From positions 4,611,481 through 4,675,480 of the forward strand of contig CP034985.2 of NCBI GenBank assembly GCA_004026145.2: a stretch of DNA of 64,000 bases, given 5' to 3'. The stretch is from Takifugu bimaculatus (taxonomy: Eukaryota > Chordata > Actinopteri > Tetraodontiformes > Tetraodontidae). Positions 32,513 through 60,852 of this stretch are shown piece by piece. How positions within the stretch are numbered: position 1 is the stretch's first letter; each line of letters starts with the position of its first letter. Position numbers and translations under genes: made by a program. The notes under the pieces were generated by a model. The model was not told the DNA's origin. It saw only the letters and a program-made list of their open reading frames with translations, and ran no database searches.

Positions 32513-35500
32513 TTAGATTGCAATGCTGTTCTCCATCTGAGTGGGATCCATGTAGATGTAGGGGGGGTTCCGCTCCGCGGTTCTCTTCGGCAATCTCTTT
32601 GCTCAATTGGGACAACTGGGCCTGAAATTCCTTGATGATTTGCTTAGGAGTCGCTTCATCAAATCTCTCATCAGGGTAATTACCCAGGTAAATCTGTCCA
32701 AATGAAGGAAAAAAAAAAACAAGTGAATTAGGCTCCCGAAATAATCAGTCATTATGATAAACTTGCAAATTTACCTTGTCAGTGTAATTGCCTGTAAGAA
32801 CAATCGACATTGTGGCAAAATTAATTGACTCTGAAACATTTGGAAGTGTCTCCAAAACGGTCTCCATGCTTGACTGGCCCTTGGTGGTTGGGGGGGGTTT
32901 CCTCAGCAGCAGCGAGTAGTTGGGCATCATGGAGCAGAAGTCGTACTAAAACGCCCCAGAGGTGGAAGCACAGCGTGAGTTCCAACGAAGGCTCATATTT
33001 TGTTTCCTCAGGCATCGGGTTGGCACTTCATATGTTCCCTCAAAGCTCATTAACAAATCCTACCGTTCCCTCTTTGATGAGTGATCATACCTGTGGATTG
33101 TTGACTGCAGAATGCTGAGCGGAGACTGTGAAGATCACCATAGTCAGAAACTTGATCAGTTCTTCAGCGGTGGTGAAGGCTTCTGGGAAACCTGTTAGTG
33201 GGATTGTTCACAGCAATTAGCGATAAAACACATATAAAGGGTGGATAAAGGTTTGTATCGTTCTTACTGTACCTGTTTCTTTGTTTCCTAAGAGACAGTG
33301 TACGAAAATCTCGTTGATCCATTCCTGCAGCTCGGTGTCTCTTGTGACTTCACAGTCGGTGGGGTAGTAGTAGCCCACCATCGCCGTCACAAAGCTGGTG
33401 AACCAAAAGCAACGCTTGAACCTCCACATAATCAGAACCTCACGTTTCATCTGTTGCTATTCAAGATTGACCTGCTAATGATGTTCCACAGCTTCAGGCC
33501 ATCATCTCTGTAGAGGTTGTTGGGGATGGACGTCCAGCCCTCGTGCACGGACGTTCTCGGGGAGAAAGAAGTAGCTGTAGTGAAGGTCAGCGAGATCCCT
33601 CCTCATGAGCTCCACTATTCCGTCGAATCCAAGTGAACTCTAATTATAGTCACAAAAACATGGAATGCAATTTGATTCCAGAGGAAATATCCATTATAAT
33701 TGATGTAGAAGACGGTACCTCGCTCAGGGCTCCATTACTTCCAAACAGACTTTTACGGCCTCCGGTGTTTATATGTAGCGTGTACCTGAAGTGTGGCATA
33801 AGGAGCTGTGAACACAGAGAGAAAAGAATGTTAGAGGTGGAATAAAGAACACACCCAGCTTCTTCAACACCAGAGAAGACTGACAGGCTGCTCCTCCTCT
33901 CTCCACTCATACCTTGTAGATGGGGTGAATCTCAGGGAGACATCGGAGACCAGCAACAATGTAGGCCTCCACCATGAAGTGGGTTCTTAAGAGGTGAGTG
34001 ATTGATTGGTGCATCAAGGCGTACGCATTCTTAATGAAAAACTTGGCCAGCAACCAGTCTGTCTCTGAATCACTGGGCAGGAAGATGGGGTTGGTCTCAG
34101 ATGGTTCTTGTTGTAACTAGGTAGAATAGAAAGGTCATCAGTGATTCAAGCTTTACTACTGCACCATAAATATCGATAAGATATATTTTACCTACATATC
34201 TTGTATTTTATACATATTTAAATGATTACACATATGTATAGAATCCATTCAGAAGCTATTCTGTCGTCCACCACCAAGTTTAAAACCTTATAAGGTTATT
34301 GAATATTGGAAATGTCAAAAGGAGGAACTCTTTTAGTAACGTATTTCAGCCTCAAAATTTGGGAATTTTCTCATTTTCAGGAAAATACCTGGATGGCGAT
34401 GGGCATCAGTTTCTTTTCCGCATTCACGTAGAACAAACAGAGCCCAGGGGTCACTTGCAGAGGTTTGCCTTCGTGCTCTCTCCCTGGTAGGCCGTCCACC
34501 TTCTTGGCATCAAAGATGAAGATGTTGCCTTTCTGTGTTGAGAAGAGGGGGAAGCATTACCAAAACCAAGCTGATGCCTTTTTAAAAGTCCCAAAGCAAA
34601 GCCCCTCATCTCGCACACCTGCAGCTCTTCCTGCAGGGAGCTTCCCCCCAGGAACGCCTTCACCATCTCCTCAGTAACCGGGAAGTTTGTGGGAAGCACG
34701 GTGCACTTGGTGATTATGTTGGGGTTGACTCCGTTCAGAAACTGATAACCATAGAAGTCGTCCTCCCTCCAGTGGTCTGCCACGTACTCTACCAGAAGAA
34801 CAAACATGAAATATGAAAGAATGGCCAGCAGTATTTCAATTTGAATACTTTTTTATCCATAAAAGAGTGATTCTGTTAGCCGTGACAATGCAGCAGCAGA
34901 GATTGTCACTGAAAATCCAATTATATAGTTAAAATTCCTCGTAATGAGCTGCAGAATAGTGAAAGTAGTGGCACAGCTGAACTCTACCTGACATTGGTGT
35001 AGTTCTGAAGCTGAATATTCTTTGCATGTCCTCAAGGCTTTCCCAGTTTTCCTCAGATCCAAGCAGGCCTTTGAGAACCATTGCAGTGTGACTGGAGAAG
35101 GATGCACACATGGAAGAAAAACACGGATAAAATCCTAACGCTCCACAAGGTTTTTACTCAACGACACATAGAAACGGACCGTATGAGGACTCAGAGTTGT
35201 GACGCAGTTGTGTGAGCTCACATTATGGTTTTGGTGGACATAATTTCAAGTTTTTTGGAATCAGAGAATTGGAGTTCAGACGGGATCTGGGAGACGTCGG
35301 TAAAACCGTTGATTTCCATCAATCCTTCGGCCAGAGTCCTCCATCTAAAAACAAAGGAGCCCAGCAACGATTGTTTTGGGAAGCCCAATCCCCACAAAAC
35401 AACCGCTTCACACATGACGACTTACGTGTAAAGCTGCTTCTTCCTGGACAGCTCTCTCTGACGGTGATCGCACAAAAAAGGATGATCATCCTCAAAGGCC

Positions 35501-36000
35501 TTCATGGCTGCAACAGGAAGAGGACATTTATCCAACCTGGCCTCATTGAATGGTCATTTTGCTTTGTTTAAGGCAGACCTCGCCCCCCCCTCAGCTCCAC
35601 CAACTCTCCGTTAGAGATCCATCTATAACAGGGGAAAAGGATTTCTTCTCCCTCTGGAGTCTTCACCACTATTTTGGAGCAGTACCACTCATCATCGCTC
35701 AGGCGTCTGGCCTCTTTTGTCACTTTGAGCATCAGCAGCTTCCCCAAAGGAGATTTTGTCTTGAAGACGTGAGTCCAACTCTGAAATGAGGGTTAAGATA
35801 CATTCAGCGTTGTTTTCTTTACTACTGAGGAACAATGTCCAATGCAGCGTGCAACTTACGGAGCCCCGTCCGATGCCAAAGATGTTGAGCTGGATTTTGT
35901 CACTTTGTCCATCACTTCCAATTAAGGTGACAAATATTTGGTCGAACGTTCCAGAATAGTTCTGATTTCCGGTTGTCACTTCTAAGTGGTACTTGGCCAT
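32513..36000 (-). pseudogene. Lipoxygenase pseudogene, unit 3
   Basis: All 14 exon equivalents are recognisable, from the start codon at 36000 (exon 1 35860-36000) to the old stop at 32513-32515. At least two single-base insertions break the frame: an extra base near 33532 in exon 10 (within the RGLESIPNN region) and another near 32588 in the last exon, after LSKEIA. Intron 1 is shortened to about 79 bases. The final codon in the original frame is ATC (Ile), the usual iron-ligand residue, but the frameshift removes it from any product. Both insertions fall in otherwise well-conserved sequence, so I call a pseudogene. Assembly error is the alternative. Confidence 0.85.
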
Positions 36001-36276
36001 CGTCGCTCAATGGATGCTGCAGGATAAAAAAGAGGAACGTCTGAAAATCTGTAAAATCGAAAGTGCTGAAAGCGTCTTTGGTCTCACCTCGTCAGCGTTC
36101 TTCTCCCCTGATGTCTGAGGACCTCCTCAGCTCCTGGGTTATAAACCTTTCAGCTGTCCCACCTTCTTTGTGAGTTCACCAAATAGGTGGGATCTGTGAA
36201 ACTTGTCTAGCAAGTGTGTGTGTAGGTGTGTGTAGGTGTGTGTGTGTGTGTGTGTGGGGGGGGGGGGGGGTATGCA

Positions 36277-36282
36277 TGTAGT
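36277..36282. other. Empty retrotransposon target site in unit 3
   Basis: The single tgtagt here, flanked by tatgca and atgtcg, matches the duplicated target that flanks the element in units 1 and 2. There is no element residue or second target copy, so unit 3 looks like the pre-insertion state. Confidence 0.85.
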
Positions 36283-37723
36283 ATGTCGTTTTATGCCAAG
36301 CACAACAGTAAAAACAACCATGGTGTGAGCTGACCTCAGCTGTCAGTCCTGACAATCTGTTTAATTTTAATTGTTTAACTCTGTTAATATCTCCTAAAAC
36401 AGCCGGTTCAGCCTTGTCAGCCAAGTCCTTTTGATTCTTTACAAACATACAAATTTAAAATGTAAAACTCAACATTACCTGTCTTTTCCAAATAGTATAC
36501 ATATAATACTATATATATAAAATTCCATTTTCATTTCATTAATTTTATTATTATATTATATATCATATCTTGTATTGTACTGTATTATATATTATCGCAT
36601 GTTGCTGAAATGAGATAATGTTGTAAAAAATGGAATCAAAACTATAATCGACTAGCCAGCACCTCTTCTACAAAGATTTGTTTTAGAAGATTATTGTTTC
36701 TTCCAAAGCAACAAATGAGGAGAATATATGGCCCCTTAGCTGAGAATTAAATGGTAATTAATTAAAAGCGCGAAGTTTTTATAGAAACATACGTGTCACC
36801 TGCAGGGCTCAGAACATGTTTGTCTTAAAAAGGTACAAGAACCAGTTTGAACCCAGTGCTTATCAGGAGCAGATCGGTGCCAGAGGACATTAGAGCACCG
36901 TCTTATCTCTGGCTTCTTAAAGAAGAGAGGGGCGTTTGCAGCTCGACCAGTCGGTCCTGGTAGTTTTCATACACCAGCTGTAGACGATGGGATGGGGGGG
37001 GGGGGGGCAGTCTCTTCCCCAAGCCCCCTTTTTTACATGTATCTTTGTGTAATTATTAATTTTGAGTAAGGACACGGCCTCATAGACGAATGTCGATTCT
37101 CTACATTGTTATATGGTGTATAGGTGTCTGTCTATATGGGAGATCTGTGTGAGAACGGAGGGACGACTCCAGCCCTCAAGGACTGGGTTTGTCCAAGGCT
37201 TCTCACAGGAGGGACGTATGCTTTCCATAAGGCATTACATCTCCCTCTGTGGAAGAAGAGGGTTTCGCTTGAGAAACATTCCACAAATGAACAAATCACA
37301 GTTGTTTCCTTAGGGTAAAGTTCTGTTTTAACAGGTTTTGACTTATGGCATCTATAGACTCTGGTTTCCATAGACTTGCCAGACAAGTACATCTCAACGA
37401 CAAACACAAATGGTGTCTTAAACGTGGTCTTAAAACCAGAGGAGACAACAGATCCCTTGAGGGGACTCTGACAGGAGATGGAGTAGCCCGGCCACACAGA
37501 AAGAAAATAGCTACCACACATTCACAAATGGTGACAAAGTGGCAAGCATCAGCTGGGATCAAGTAAACTGTCACTATAAACTGCAGATGATCAGTTACAG
37601 CTGTAACTGGGATGGAAGAATTCATCTGGATAGCGTCTGTTTCCATCACGCAACAGTAGCAATACATGAGTTCACTATGGTGTATGGTATATCTGGCTGT
37701 ATTACAGGCTTTTAATTCCTGCT
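36283..37723. other. Unit 3 tail, no recognised gene
   Basis: Counterpart of the tails of units 1 and 2, with several private indels. The minus-strand open frame recurs at 37132-37521. No known product was recognised. Confidence 0.5.
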
Positions 37724-38999
37724 AAAGACTTGAGTTATTATGTTAACCTCCACCCTGGGAGGTCTCCAGCCAGTGTCTACATCCAGCATAGCACCTTTGG
37801 GATGTTTCAGGGGTAGGTGGGTTTCCAGCACAGTGTTCATCTTTATCTCCCTCTCCTGACTTACAAAACGTGCACGCTGAGTTGCCACCAGTCGTAATCT
37901 GACCATCTCTGTGGGTTCCAGATCCTTCCCTGATGTTTGAGCTCAGAGTCAGAAGGCAGAACGCAGAGTCGGCGGACAGAGTCCCACCAGAGACAGCGGC
38001 TCCTCTCAGCTGACACCACCGCTGCTGCGAGCTTCAGCCGGGACAAAAGGTGAAATGCAGGGAAACGTCACTCTCATCCCTTTGATTGATGCACTGATGA
38101 CAGTTTAATGGGCACGACAGCTTACCATTCTAAACTGACCAAAACTGGTCCGACCAGCTCGCTCAGAGCTCGCTGCCTCTCCACCAATGAGGTAAAAGAT
38201 GTTTTGAATTGTGCCCACAGGCAGTTGGACAGAAAAAATATTTTAGCAAAATGCACAAAACAAGATTGAAGGTGAGCTTAGCTCCGGGGGAACAATGAAA
38301 GGGGATCCTTTGAGCCGACCGGCTGTGGTTAAACCTCAGAACACAGCGAACATCCAGCAGTATCAGCATTTTAAGAGTTTACTTTGGGCCTGTTATTACA
38401 GGCCACTGCAGCCCTTCAGCCCTTCAGCTGCTAGGAACATTGTGACATCCAAATCTCCCCTTTCATCTTCCAGCATCTCTCACATTCCTCCTTTCCTTAT
38501 AGGATCCGTGAAGTGACATCCTGCAGATGATGGGCTTATGGAAGTGTTTTGCAGATGAAATATTAAACGTCTGAGTTGAAAGCCAATTTAAATCAGGCAT
38601 AAAACAAACCTGGAACAAGTTCAAAATGGTGGACGAGCTGTGGCTATGTTGCTCACACACACGTATTTTTACTTTCTACGCAAACAAACGTAATCGTTCT
38701 TGGCCAGAGGTACACAAGCAAAGTCGCCCAGTTCTGCAGAACTGAACGAGCTACCAGCTGCTGCCAAGACAGTTTCCAGGAGTGGGTGAGTTTACCTGTC
38801 CCGAAACCACCACCAGCCATTTAGCAGGTGTGTGTACAATAGGAGTGTGTGTAACACTTGTGTGGGCAGACCTTGACAGCATCAGGGAACTAAAACTGTA
38901 CAGGCATTTATTTGCCCACAAGTACTAACTTGACGGTTACATAGAAGATTGATCACCTCTGATAATTATAGACATAAAATAACAAGAACTTGACTCAAA
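37724..38999. other. Unique intergenic sequence between the tandem array and FBXO30
   Basis: Non-duplicated sequence after the array. It has only short open frames without family resemblance. In human this interval is the short EPM2A-FBXO30 gap. Confidence 0.5.
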
Positions 39000-39450
39000 G
39001 GAATGTAGATAGTCTTTATTAAATGCAAATCGTGTCCATTACCTGGATATCCTCAGAATCACCTATATTCTGTATTGTTTAGGGTCCCGTGGAAAGCTTG
39101 TTTAAAGTGCTGGCAGCTAAGTTCTCAGACACAGAAACAGTGCAAAACAAACTGATTTTTCATAGATTAGTACTAAAATGTCATCAAAACCATTCAATTC
39201 CCAGACACAAGTAAAGTGAATACGTTGTCTTCAGGAGGGGAGGCGTTATAAAAATCCCAATCAGGGTAGAATTTAAGCACAAATCCATGCAAAGATAAAT
39301 TCTTACCATCGTTCTCTAAATATACTGAAAGAGCTGTGGCAATCACTGTTGTTTAAGGCTTCTTCCATAGATTAGTGGAACATAGAAGGAGTAATGCTCA
39401 CATTTTGTGCATCTACAAAACAGCTGGAGTGACGACAACAGACTGTCAGC
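39000..39450 (-). other. FBXO30 3' UTR with poly(A) signal
   Basis: Minus-strand sequence after the FBXO30 stop. TTTATT at 39015-39020 reads AATAAA on the minus strand, giving a 3' UTR of about 430 bases. Confidence 0.6.
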
Positions 39451-41571
39451 TCAGGTATTGATGTGGCGCAGCGCACAGCGCAGAGCCTGTCCGTCCTGAG
39501 CGTTGCTCATAGCAGGAAGAGGCACAGGCTCTGTCTGCTGCTCCACCACGTTGAAGTCACACTTGGCCAGATGTTGGGACATGCTGGGGACATCAGCGAA
39601 ACGCCACGACAGCACCGGGCTGAACGCCGTACTGAACCGCCACACCTGTGGATCACAAGAGCTAGCTGTAGCCGCGGAGCGAAACGCCGCTAAAGCATCG
39701 TTTAACATACGAGAGCTGCACTTACTTTGTTTTTGATCTGCCACGACACGGCGCCAGGAGCGCTGGGGCACATGCGACGCTCCCACTGCAGTTCTACGAT
39801 GCCCCTGGACTGAAGGAGACTGGAACACACCTCCCTCATAGTCCGCGAAACCAGGGACAGCTGGCAGAGGCTGAAACTGTCAAGGTACCCGGCTACATTC
39901 CTCAGCACCTCAAAGGGCAGCCCGCTAAACTGGTCCGCCTGGGGTTCACGTGCATTATTTACATTAGGGCAAGGCCGGACCCCGAAAGACCTCAGGTGCC
40001 TGTCATGGACCACCTTGGCTCCCGCGGTGGACGGGTAAAACCTGCGCTGGGAGAACGTGCAGCCATAATATGCAAGGGGGCAGCGGTGCTCCATCCAGCC
40101 GTTGAGACCGGCGTGGATGTCACCGTGGACGTTGGTGAAATGAGAGGGAAACTGGTCTCGGCGGAAGGCCTGACCACAGACAAAGGGGAACATGTGCTGG
40201 TGGCGGGGGGTGGCGGGGAGATAGCGATTGTGCGGGACCGCCTCAACTTCCAGGGCTTCCAGGACGAGGCCAAGGCGTAGTGTGTGGAAAGGACTGGGGT
40301 AGGAGAGCTGGGGGGCAGCGTGGTCACACGCCGACGCAGACGCCATCTCACCCACCCGCGTGCTGGTTACTAAGATTGCTGCTGGGAACGTGAAAGTCTG
40401 CGTGCCGAAATGGACGCGATGGGCGTCAGCGTAGACCGTGTCTGAGATCCTTTTACACTCTCTGGACTCTTCCAGGCAGAAGAGCAGAGCCTCGGAGATC
40501 AGATCGGTCTCTCCCACAGCCAGGGACTCCTCATCCTGCACCAGATCTGAGGTATCCACTGATTTGGTCTCCATTGTTGACAGCGAGCTGTCTGCGCTGG
40601 AGTCAATATGTCCATTGGCCAGTGAACATTGACCATCTTCCCTCAAAACCTGGGCCTTGTCTGAAGGACACGACTCTTCCAGGACCACATGAGTCGCCTC
40701 TGGAGTTGCCATGGGTCCCTCCTGCGTGACACGAGGCCGTGTTGTCGTCACCCCGACGCCTGCTGCTGCCGACAGGGGTCCATTTGTCGTGTTCACAGAC
40801 CTGCCGCCGCTTTCTTCCACACAGGTGGAACAAACAGTTTGTTCTTCTATCACCTTTTTAGTCAAACCTTCTGCCGCTTTAGCCGCAGCGTCAGAGTGTG
40901 GGTCTCCCGCGCTGCCAGCTGCACCCCCCTCTCTGTCTGCACACTCCAGAGAATTAACGCTGCCAACAATTTCTAAAGCAGCAACTAAGCTTCTGGCGGT
41001 CTCAACCGTGGCCTCGTACAGCCCACCAAGGTGCTGCTCGTTGAAGACATTAATTCCACTGGCAATTTTCTCCTTTCGAGAATCTGAAACTGAATCTGTG
41101 GCTTTGTCCTCTTTCCTAAGAGAGATAGGTGGTGCTCTTTCTACACTGGGTGCCATGGCAATCACCTTAAGGGACTCCAGTAGTGTTCGCTGGTCCTGGA
41201 GGGCGAGCGCCATGTCCAACTGCTCCACCTCCTCTACGCCCCGGCTCAAGCTCTCATAGGAGGTATAGTCAAGGCAGCTAATAGGCCATCTGTTCCACTC
41301 CATAGTACAGCACACTACTCCTGCTGGGCACACTTCCAGATGTGCATACATCTGGTTGCGCACAACCCTGGCAGGACAGCCATTGCCACTGTTTAGACAG
41401 GGGACCCTCAGCAGCGGACAAATGAGGGAAGTGTTCTTCAGCTTTGCAGGAGTGAAACACGGCGCCACATAATACTGGACAATAGATGAGTTCACAAGAA
41501 ATCCCAGGCTGAGATCTGCCCACGCATCTCTGGTTAAAACAGGATAGACAGTGAGCGTGGGCCTCCTCCAT
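39451..41571 (-). CDS. FBXO30: F-box only protein 30 (FBXO30), two coding exons with an apparent +1 frameshift
   Basis: FBXO30 is the substrate-recognition subunit of an SCF ubiquitin ligase. Coding exons are 39726-41571 and 39451-39645, joined at KNK|VWRFSTAF with GT-AG sites. The start codon at 41571 opens MEEAHAHC, followed by a TRAF-type zinc-finger region rich in Cys/His. The conserved core QLDMALALQDQRTLLESLKV and the C-terminal F-box (LPFEVLRNVAGYLDSFSLCQLS) are clear. Between KAEEH and SLICPLLRVPCLNS the frame changes: the sequence cacttccctc (near 41429) has one base more than the family reading needs. Removing it in thought makes the two exons total 2040 bases, or 679 codons (human 745 residues). 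Either this is a sequencing or assembly error, or a recent disabling mutation. A 5' UTR acceptor is plausible at 41631-41634. Confidence 0.92.
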
Positions 41572-42480
41572 TCCCCGGAAGCAGATGAGTAATCTTCAGA
41601 GAAACGCTTGGTGAGATGCACCGGAAACGTCCTGCCAAATAAGCACATTTTATTATCAAGTGAAGCAAGTCAAATAATTTTCCTTTCTTTAGTTAAGACT
41701 ACTTGGTTTGGTCAGTCCCAAAGATAAAACCTGAAGCATCGTTTACATTTAATATTGCAATATATAGCACGTATATGCAGTGATCACTAGACACCACCGG
41801 GTGGCGCTCGCCTCAATAAGCGCATTATATTTACATTAATCTATTGAGGATAAAAGTTCCATATTTTATAGATAAACAGAAATAGAGCCGCCACTTAATA
41901 CAAATACAAAAGATACAACTCACCTCTCAAACATACACACAAAAAGTCCTAAAAATACATAATAAACAATAGGATTCACAATCTTCAAACATGTAAATAT
42001 ACAATTTACCCAGATTACCCTTCATTTCTTCAGACTGAAATCGTCAGTAACTGCTCGGTTTAACTGACTACACTCACTTACTCGAGCAGTAATTAAATTA
42101 TGGGACGAGTGACGAATATCTTTCGAGTAGGTTTGCTTTAATTTGATCGTAGTCGTGTCATTTTCGTGCTCTAAGAGGTCCAAAGCAGCCTTGACACAAA
42201 AGACATGCAGGACGGTAAAAGAGGGACTGAGAACTCGGTAACTGCGAGCCCATTTGTGGTCAATGGTTCGTTAGCGGTGTAGCTAACTCCGTTCAACAGC
42301 TAAACTGGGGAGTTCAAATCAAGCCAAGCGGTTGGCATGAAAGCGTTTCCATCGCACTGTTGTGATAAAGGAAACGAAACGTAAAGTTAGGGTTGAATGT
42401 GTTGGAAAACAGTTTTTAGTTTGGTTACCTCTAGGAGTAAACTGTTCCGGAAGTTAGCCGTAACTCACCCGTGACGTCGA
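41572..42480 (-). promoter_or_regulatory. FBXO30 5' UTR and probable promoter region
   Basis: A splice acceptor (tttggcag) on the minus strand at 41632-41634 would begin the coding exon 60 bases before the start codon, so a non-coding first exon should lie further right, up to about 42480. I cannot place it. No other coding sequence is seen here. Confidence 0.4.
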
Positions 42481-44000
42481 TACTTTTTTCCCATTCAAAA
42501 CTTTATTGACAAGTTTGGATTTTCTGGTTTGGTGTCTAGCCCATAAAAAACCTGATCACATTTACTGGAACTGTAATTGTAAGGGGAAATAAATAGATTC
42601 AAAGAGGATTTATAGAGTCTCAAAGAAGTCTGCTTTTAAATGTTCAATTGAAAGAATATCAGTGTGAATAAGGAACTAAGGCTGGAACACGAAAGGGCAA
42701 ATCACACTATAAAAAAAAGAGTACGTTCCTTGTTCTTTATGTCCATTATGAGCCTCGGTCAACAGATAATTGCCACCCACTGCGGAAATAAGATTTTTCT
42801 ATATCTTGGAGTGAGCAGATCCTGCCAGCAGAGGTCATCGCTGCATCACTTCATCGTCAGCCTTGGGTTCTATACTTTGAAACATGTTTCTTCTCACCTT
42901 CTTAACCACTTTATTCCTTTCAGGATCACGGTGGGGGTACACATATAGACGAAGGCAGGGTGCACCCCTGGATGATTCACCAGTTCGTCACAATGTGAGC
43001 ATGGTACATTGCTCAAGGGTGCCTCGGCAGGAAGGCGTTCTGGCACTTTCCCTGCTTCCCCTACTTCCCCGTTTTGTCAGAACAAATTCCAGACATGGAG
43101 CTTCTCCCTAATATCTTTTTTTGATCCAGTAGGATGTGTGGCAGTCAAATGTTGTGCAAGCACCATGTCCAACCAGAGTCTGGAAGCTTCAATTGGCTCC
43201 AGAAGTCTCTATTTCAGCACGGTAAACAGAAAACAATAATGATTTCTTGACACATTTTTACAAATAAGTGTTTTGTACTCTGTCGTCTATCTGTTCTTTT
43301 GCAGGCTGAATAAATGAAACTGATTAAGGATGCACCACACAGCTAGAAAAGAAATCACAAGAAGCAATAGTGCTGCTGTTTTAAATCCATTATACCAGAA
43401 GGCTTGGCTGTCAATGCCACGAAAAAGCCAAGAATACCATCATCACCCTATAGGCCCAAAGTGTAGCTGCAGCATCTGAGAAGTGTCTCCATCCAAACTT
43501 GTCACTTCTAGTTTGGTTCAATATCAGATGGTCCCTGCTGAAGCCGGGGGCACCAGCAGTGTCATAGCGACTATTATTTTATTAGTGATTTATAGTGATT
43601 GGTGTTTGTCACAACATGACCCTAAATGTATATTCGGTAACCCCACCCCCACCCAGGGGAGTGGAAAGAATAATAAAATGACTGACTGTATTTTCAGACT
43701 AGCCTTGCCAATATATTTATTGCGTCCCATGTCCATGGTAGTGATTAAAGCTCAAGTCAACAGGTTGAAACTGGTCTCTTTGGACCCTTTTGTTTCAGAC
43801 GTCATCAGTAGGATGTCTCATTCAACACAAGGTGGCGCTACGTGCTCTCCTGGCCCTGTCCATGGTGCTGAAGCGGTCACCGTAGCTGCCCAAGTTAGGA
43901 AAAAAATAAGAAAAAGATGTGAGCCAAGAAGGACATTATCCTATAAAGTGTTTTCAGGTGCATCGAGCTCCTTTTAATTTAACCTAACCCAATTTAATCG
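42481..44000. other. FBXO30-GRM1 intergenic region; SHPRH not seen
   Basis: About 1.5 kb without recognised coding exons. A stretch near 42920-43080 (accagttcgtcacaatgtgagc, ttgctcaagggtgcctcgg) resembles a fragment of a common teleost dispersed repeat; this is from memory of such sequences, not a search. No helicase or RING-finger exons of SHPRH are visible. Confidence 0.45.
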
Positions 44001-44019
44001 AGTTCGAATCGAATAAAAC

Positions 44020-44148
44020 GTCACGGGAGAGAGAAAGGGAGGGAGAGAGAGAGGGAGAGGGAGCGCGAGAGGCAGCGCGAGAGAGAGGCGAGAGCCACGC
44101 GCGCTCCAGAAGACCGAGGAAGACACGCGACACATCTCCAGGATTCAG
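44020..44148 (+). promoter_or_regulatory. GRM1 5' non-coding exon end with GA-rich tract
   Basis: A purine-rich (GAGA) tract leads to a donor (ggattcag|gtaagt) at 44148. The matching acceptor is ccgcag at 44735, after a TTTA repeat. These define a probable non-coding exon upstream of the GRM1 start exon. Its 5' end is not known. Confidence 0.5.
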
Positions 44149-44695
44149 GTAAGTTTTAATTCATCGAGCTTGAAAACAGTTTGGCGATAAATGACGTGGC
44201 TTTTATCATTCCGCGCGGACACGATCGATCCAGCTCATTAGCATTCCCCGTGTCCTTGTGAGTTGTTAATTGGCGGCACTCGATGACAAGAATGCAGGTG
44301 CAGATGAAGCCGCGTGCTCACAGCCGCCGCGCTCTCTGGGCTCCAGCGCCAAGTGGCGCGCTCGTGACACGATCGTCGTCCTTGTCAGGTGTTGGCAGCG
44401 CGCGCGGAAATCTGCCTTCGCCCCGGTCTTTCTCCTCGGCGGGCGGCGACCGCAGATCAGCCTCGCGCCAAACGTGCACCCGCAAGGGACGCCTTAAAGT
44501 CCCGCGCTGGTTTCTCTGAAGTGCACGGACCATGTGCAGCCACGAGTTTGCGCGCGAGTCGAGTGCCTTGCTCAGAGGCACTCCGATGCTAGGTGAATAG
44601 AAACGGGCGTTGATGAGGGGTACGCGTGCGGAGTCGCCACTTCTTCACCAACATCAGCATCTGGCCTCATTTCTTGACGCTCACAGTACTGTCTC

Positions 44696-44728
44696 TTTAT
44701 TTATTTATTTATTTATTTATTATTTATT
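44696..44728. repeat. (TTTA)n microsatellite before the GRM1 start-exon acceptor
   Basis: About eight TTTA units directly upstream of the acceptor ccgcag; they form part of its pyrimidine-rich tract. Confidence 0.85.
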
Positions 44729-44747
44729 TCCGCAGGTGTGCACAGAC

Positions 44748-44819
44748 ATGTCCTGGGCGTCGTGCTCGCAGGCGATGGTCGCTGACGTAAAGGTGGCTGT
44801 ACTGACTGACAGCAGATAG
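44748..44819 (+). promoter_or_regulatory. Upstream ORF 1 in the GRM1 leader (23 codons)
   Basis: An ATG at 44748 opens 23 codons ending with TAG at 44817-44819, in the leader right after the acceptor at 44735. It ends 30 bases before the GRM1 start and could reduce its translation. Confidence 0.5.
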
Positions 44820-60785
<15,966 letters not shown>

Positions 60786-60805
60786 GCAAGAGAGGCTGAT
60801 ACAGA

Positions 60806-60852
<47 letters not shown>

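Noticed and set aside
37132..37521. Assigning the recurring tail frame to a named protein
   Set aside because: No recognisable motif; reported only as an observation.
43483..43977. 164-codon plus-strand open frame between FBXO30 and GRM1
   Set aside because: It has a non-ATG start, no family resemblance and no splice or promoter context; probably chance.
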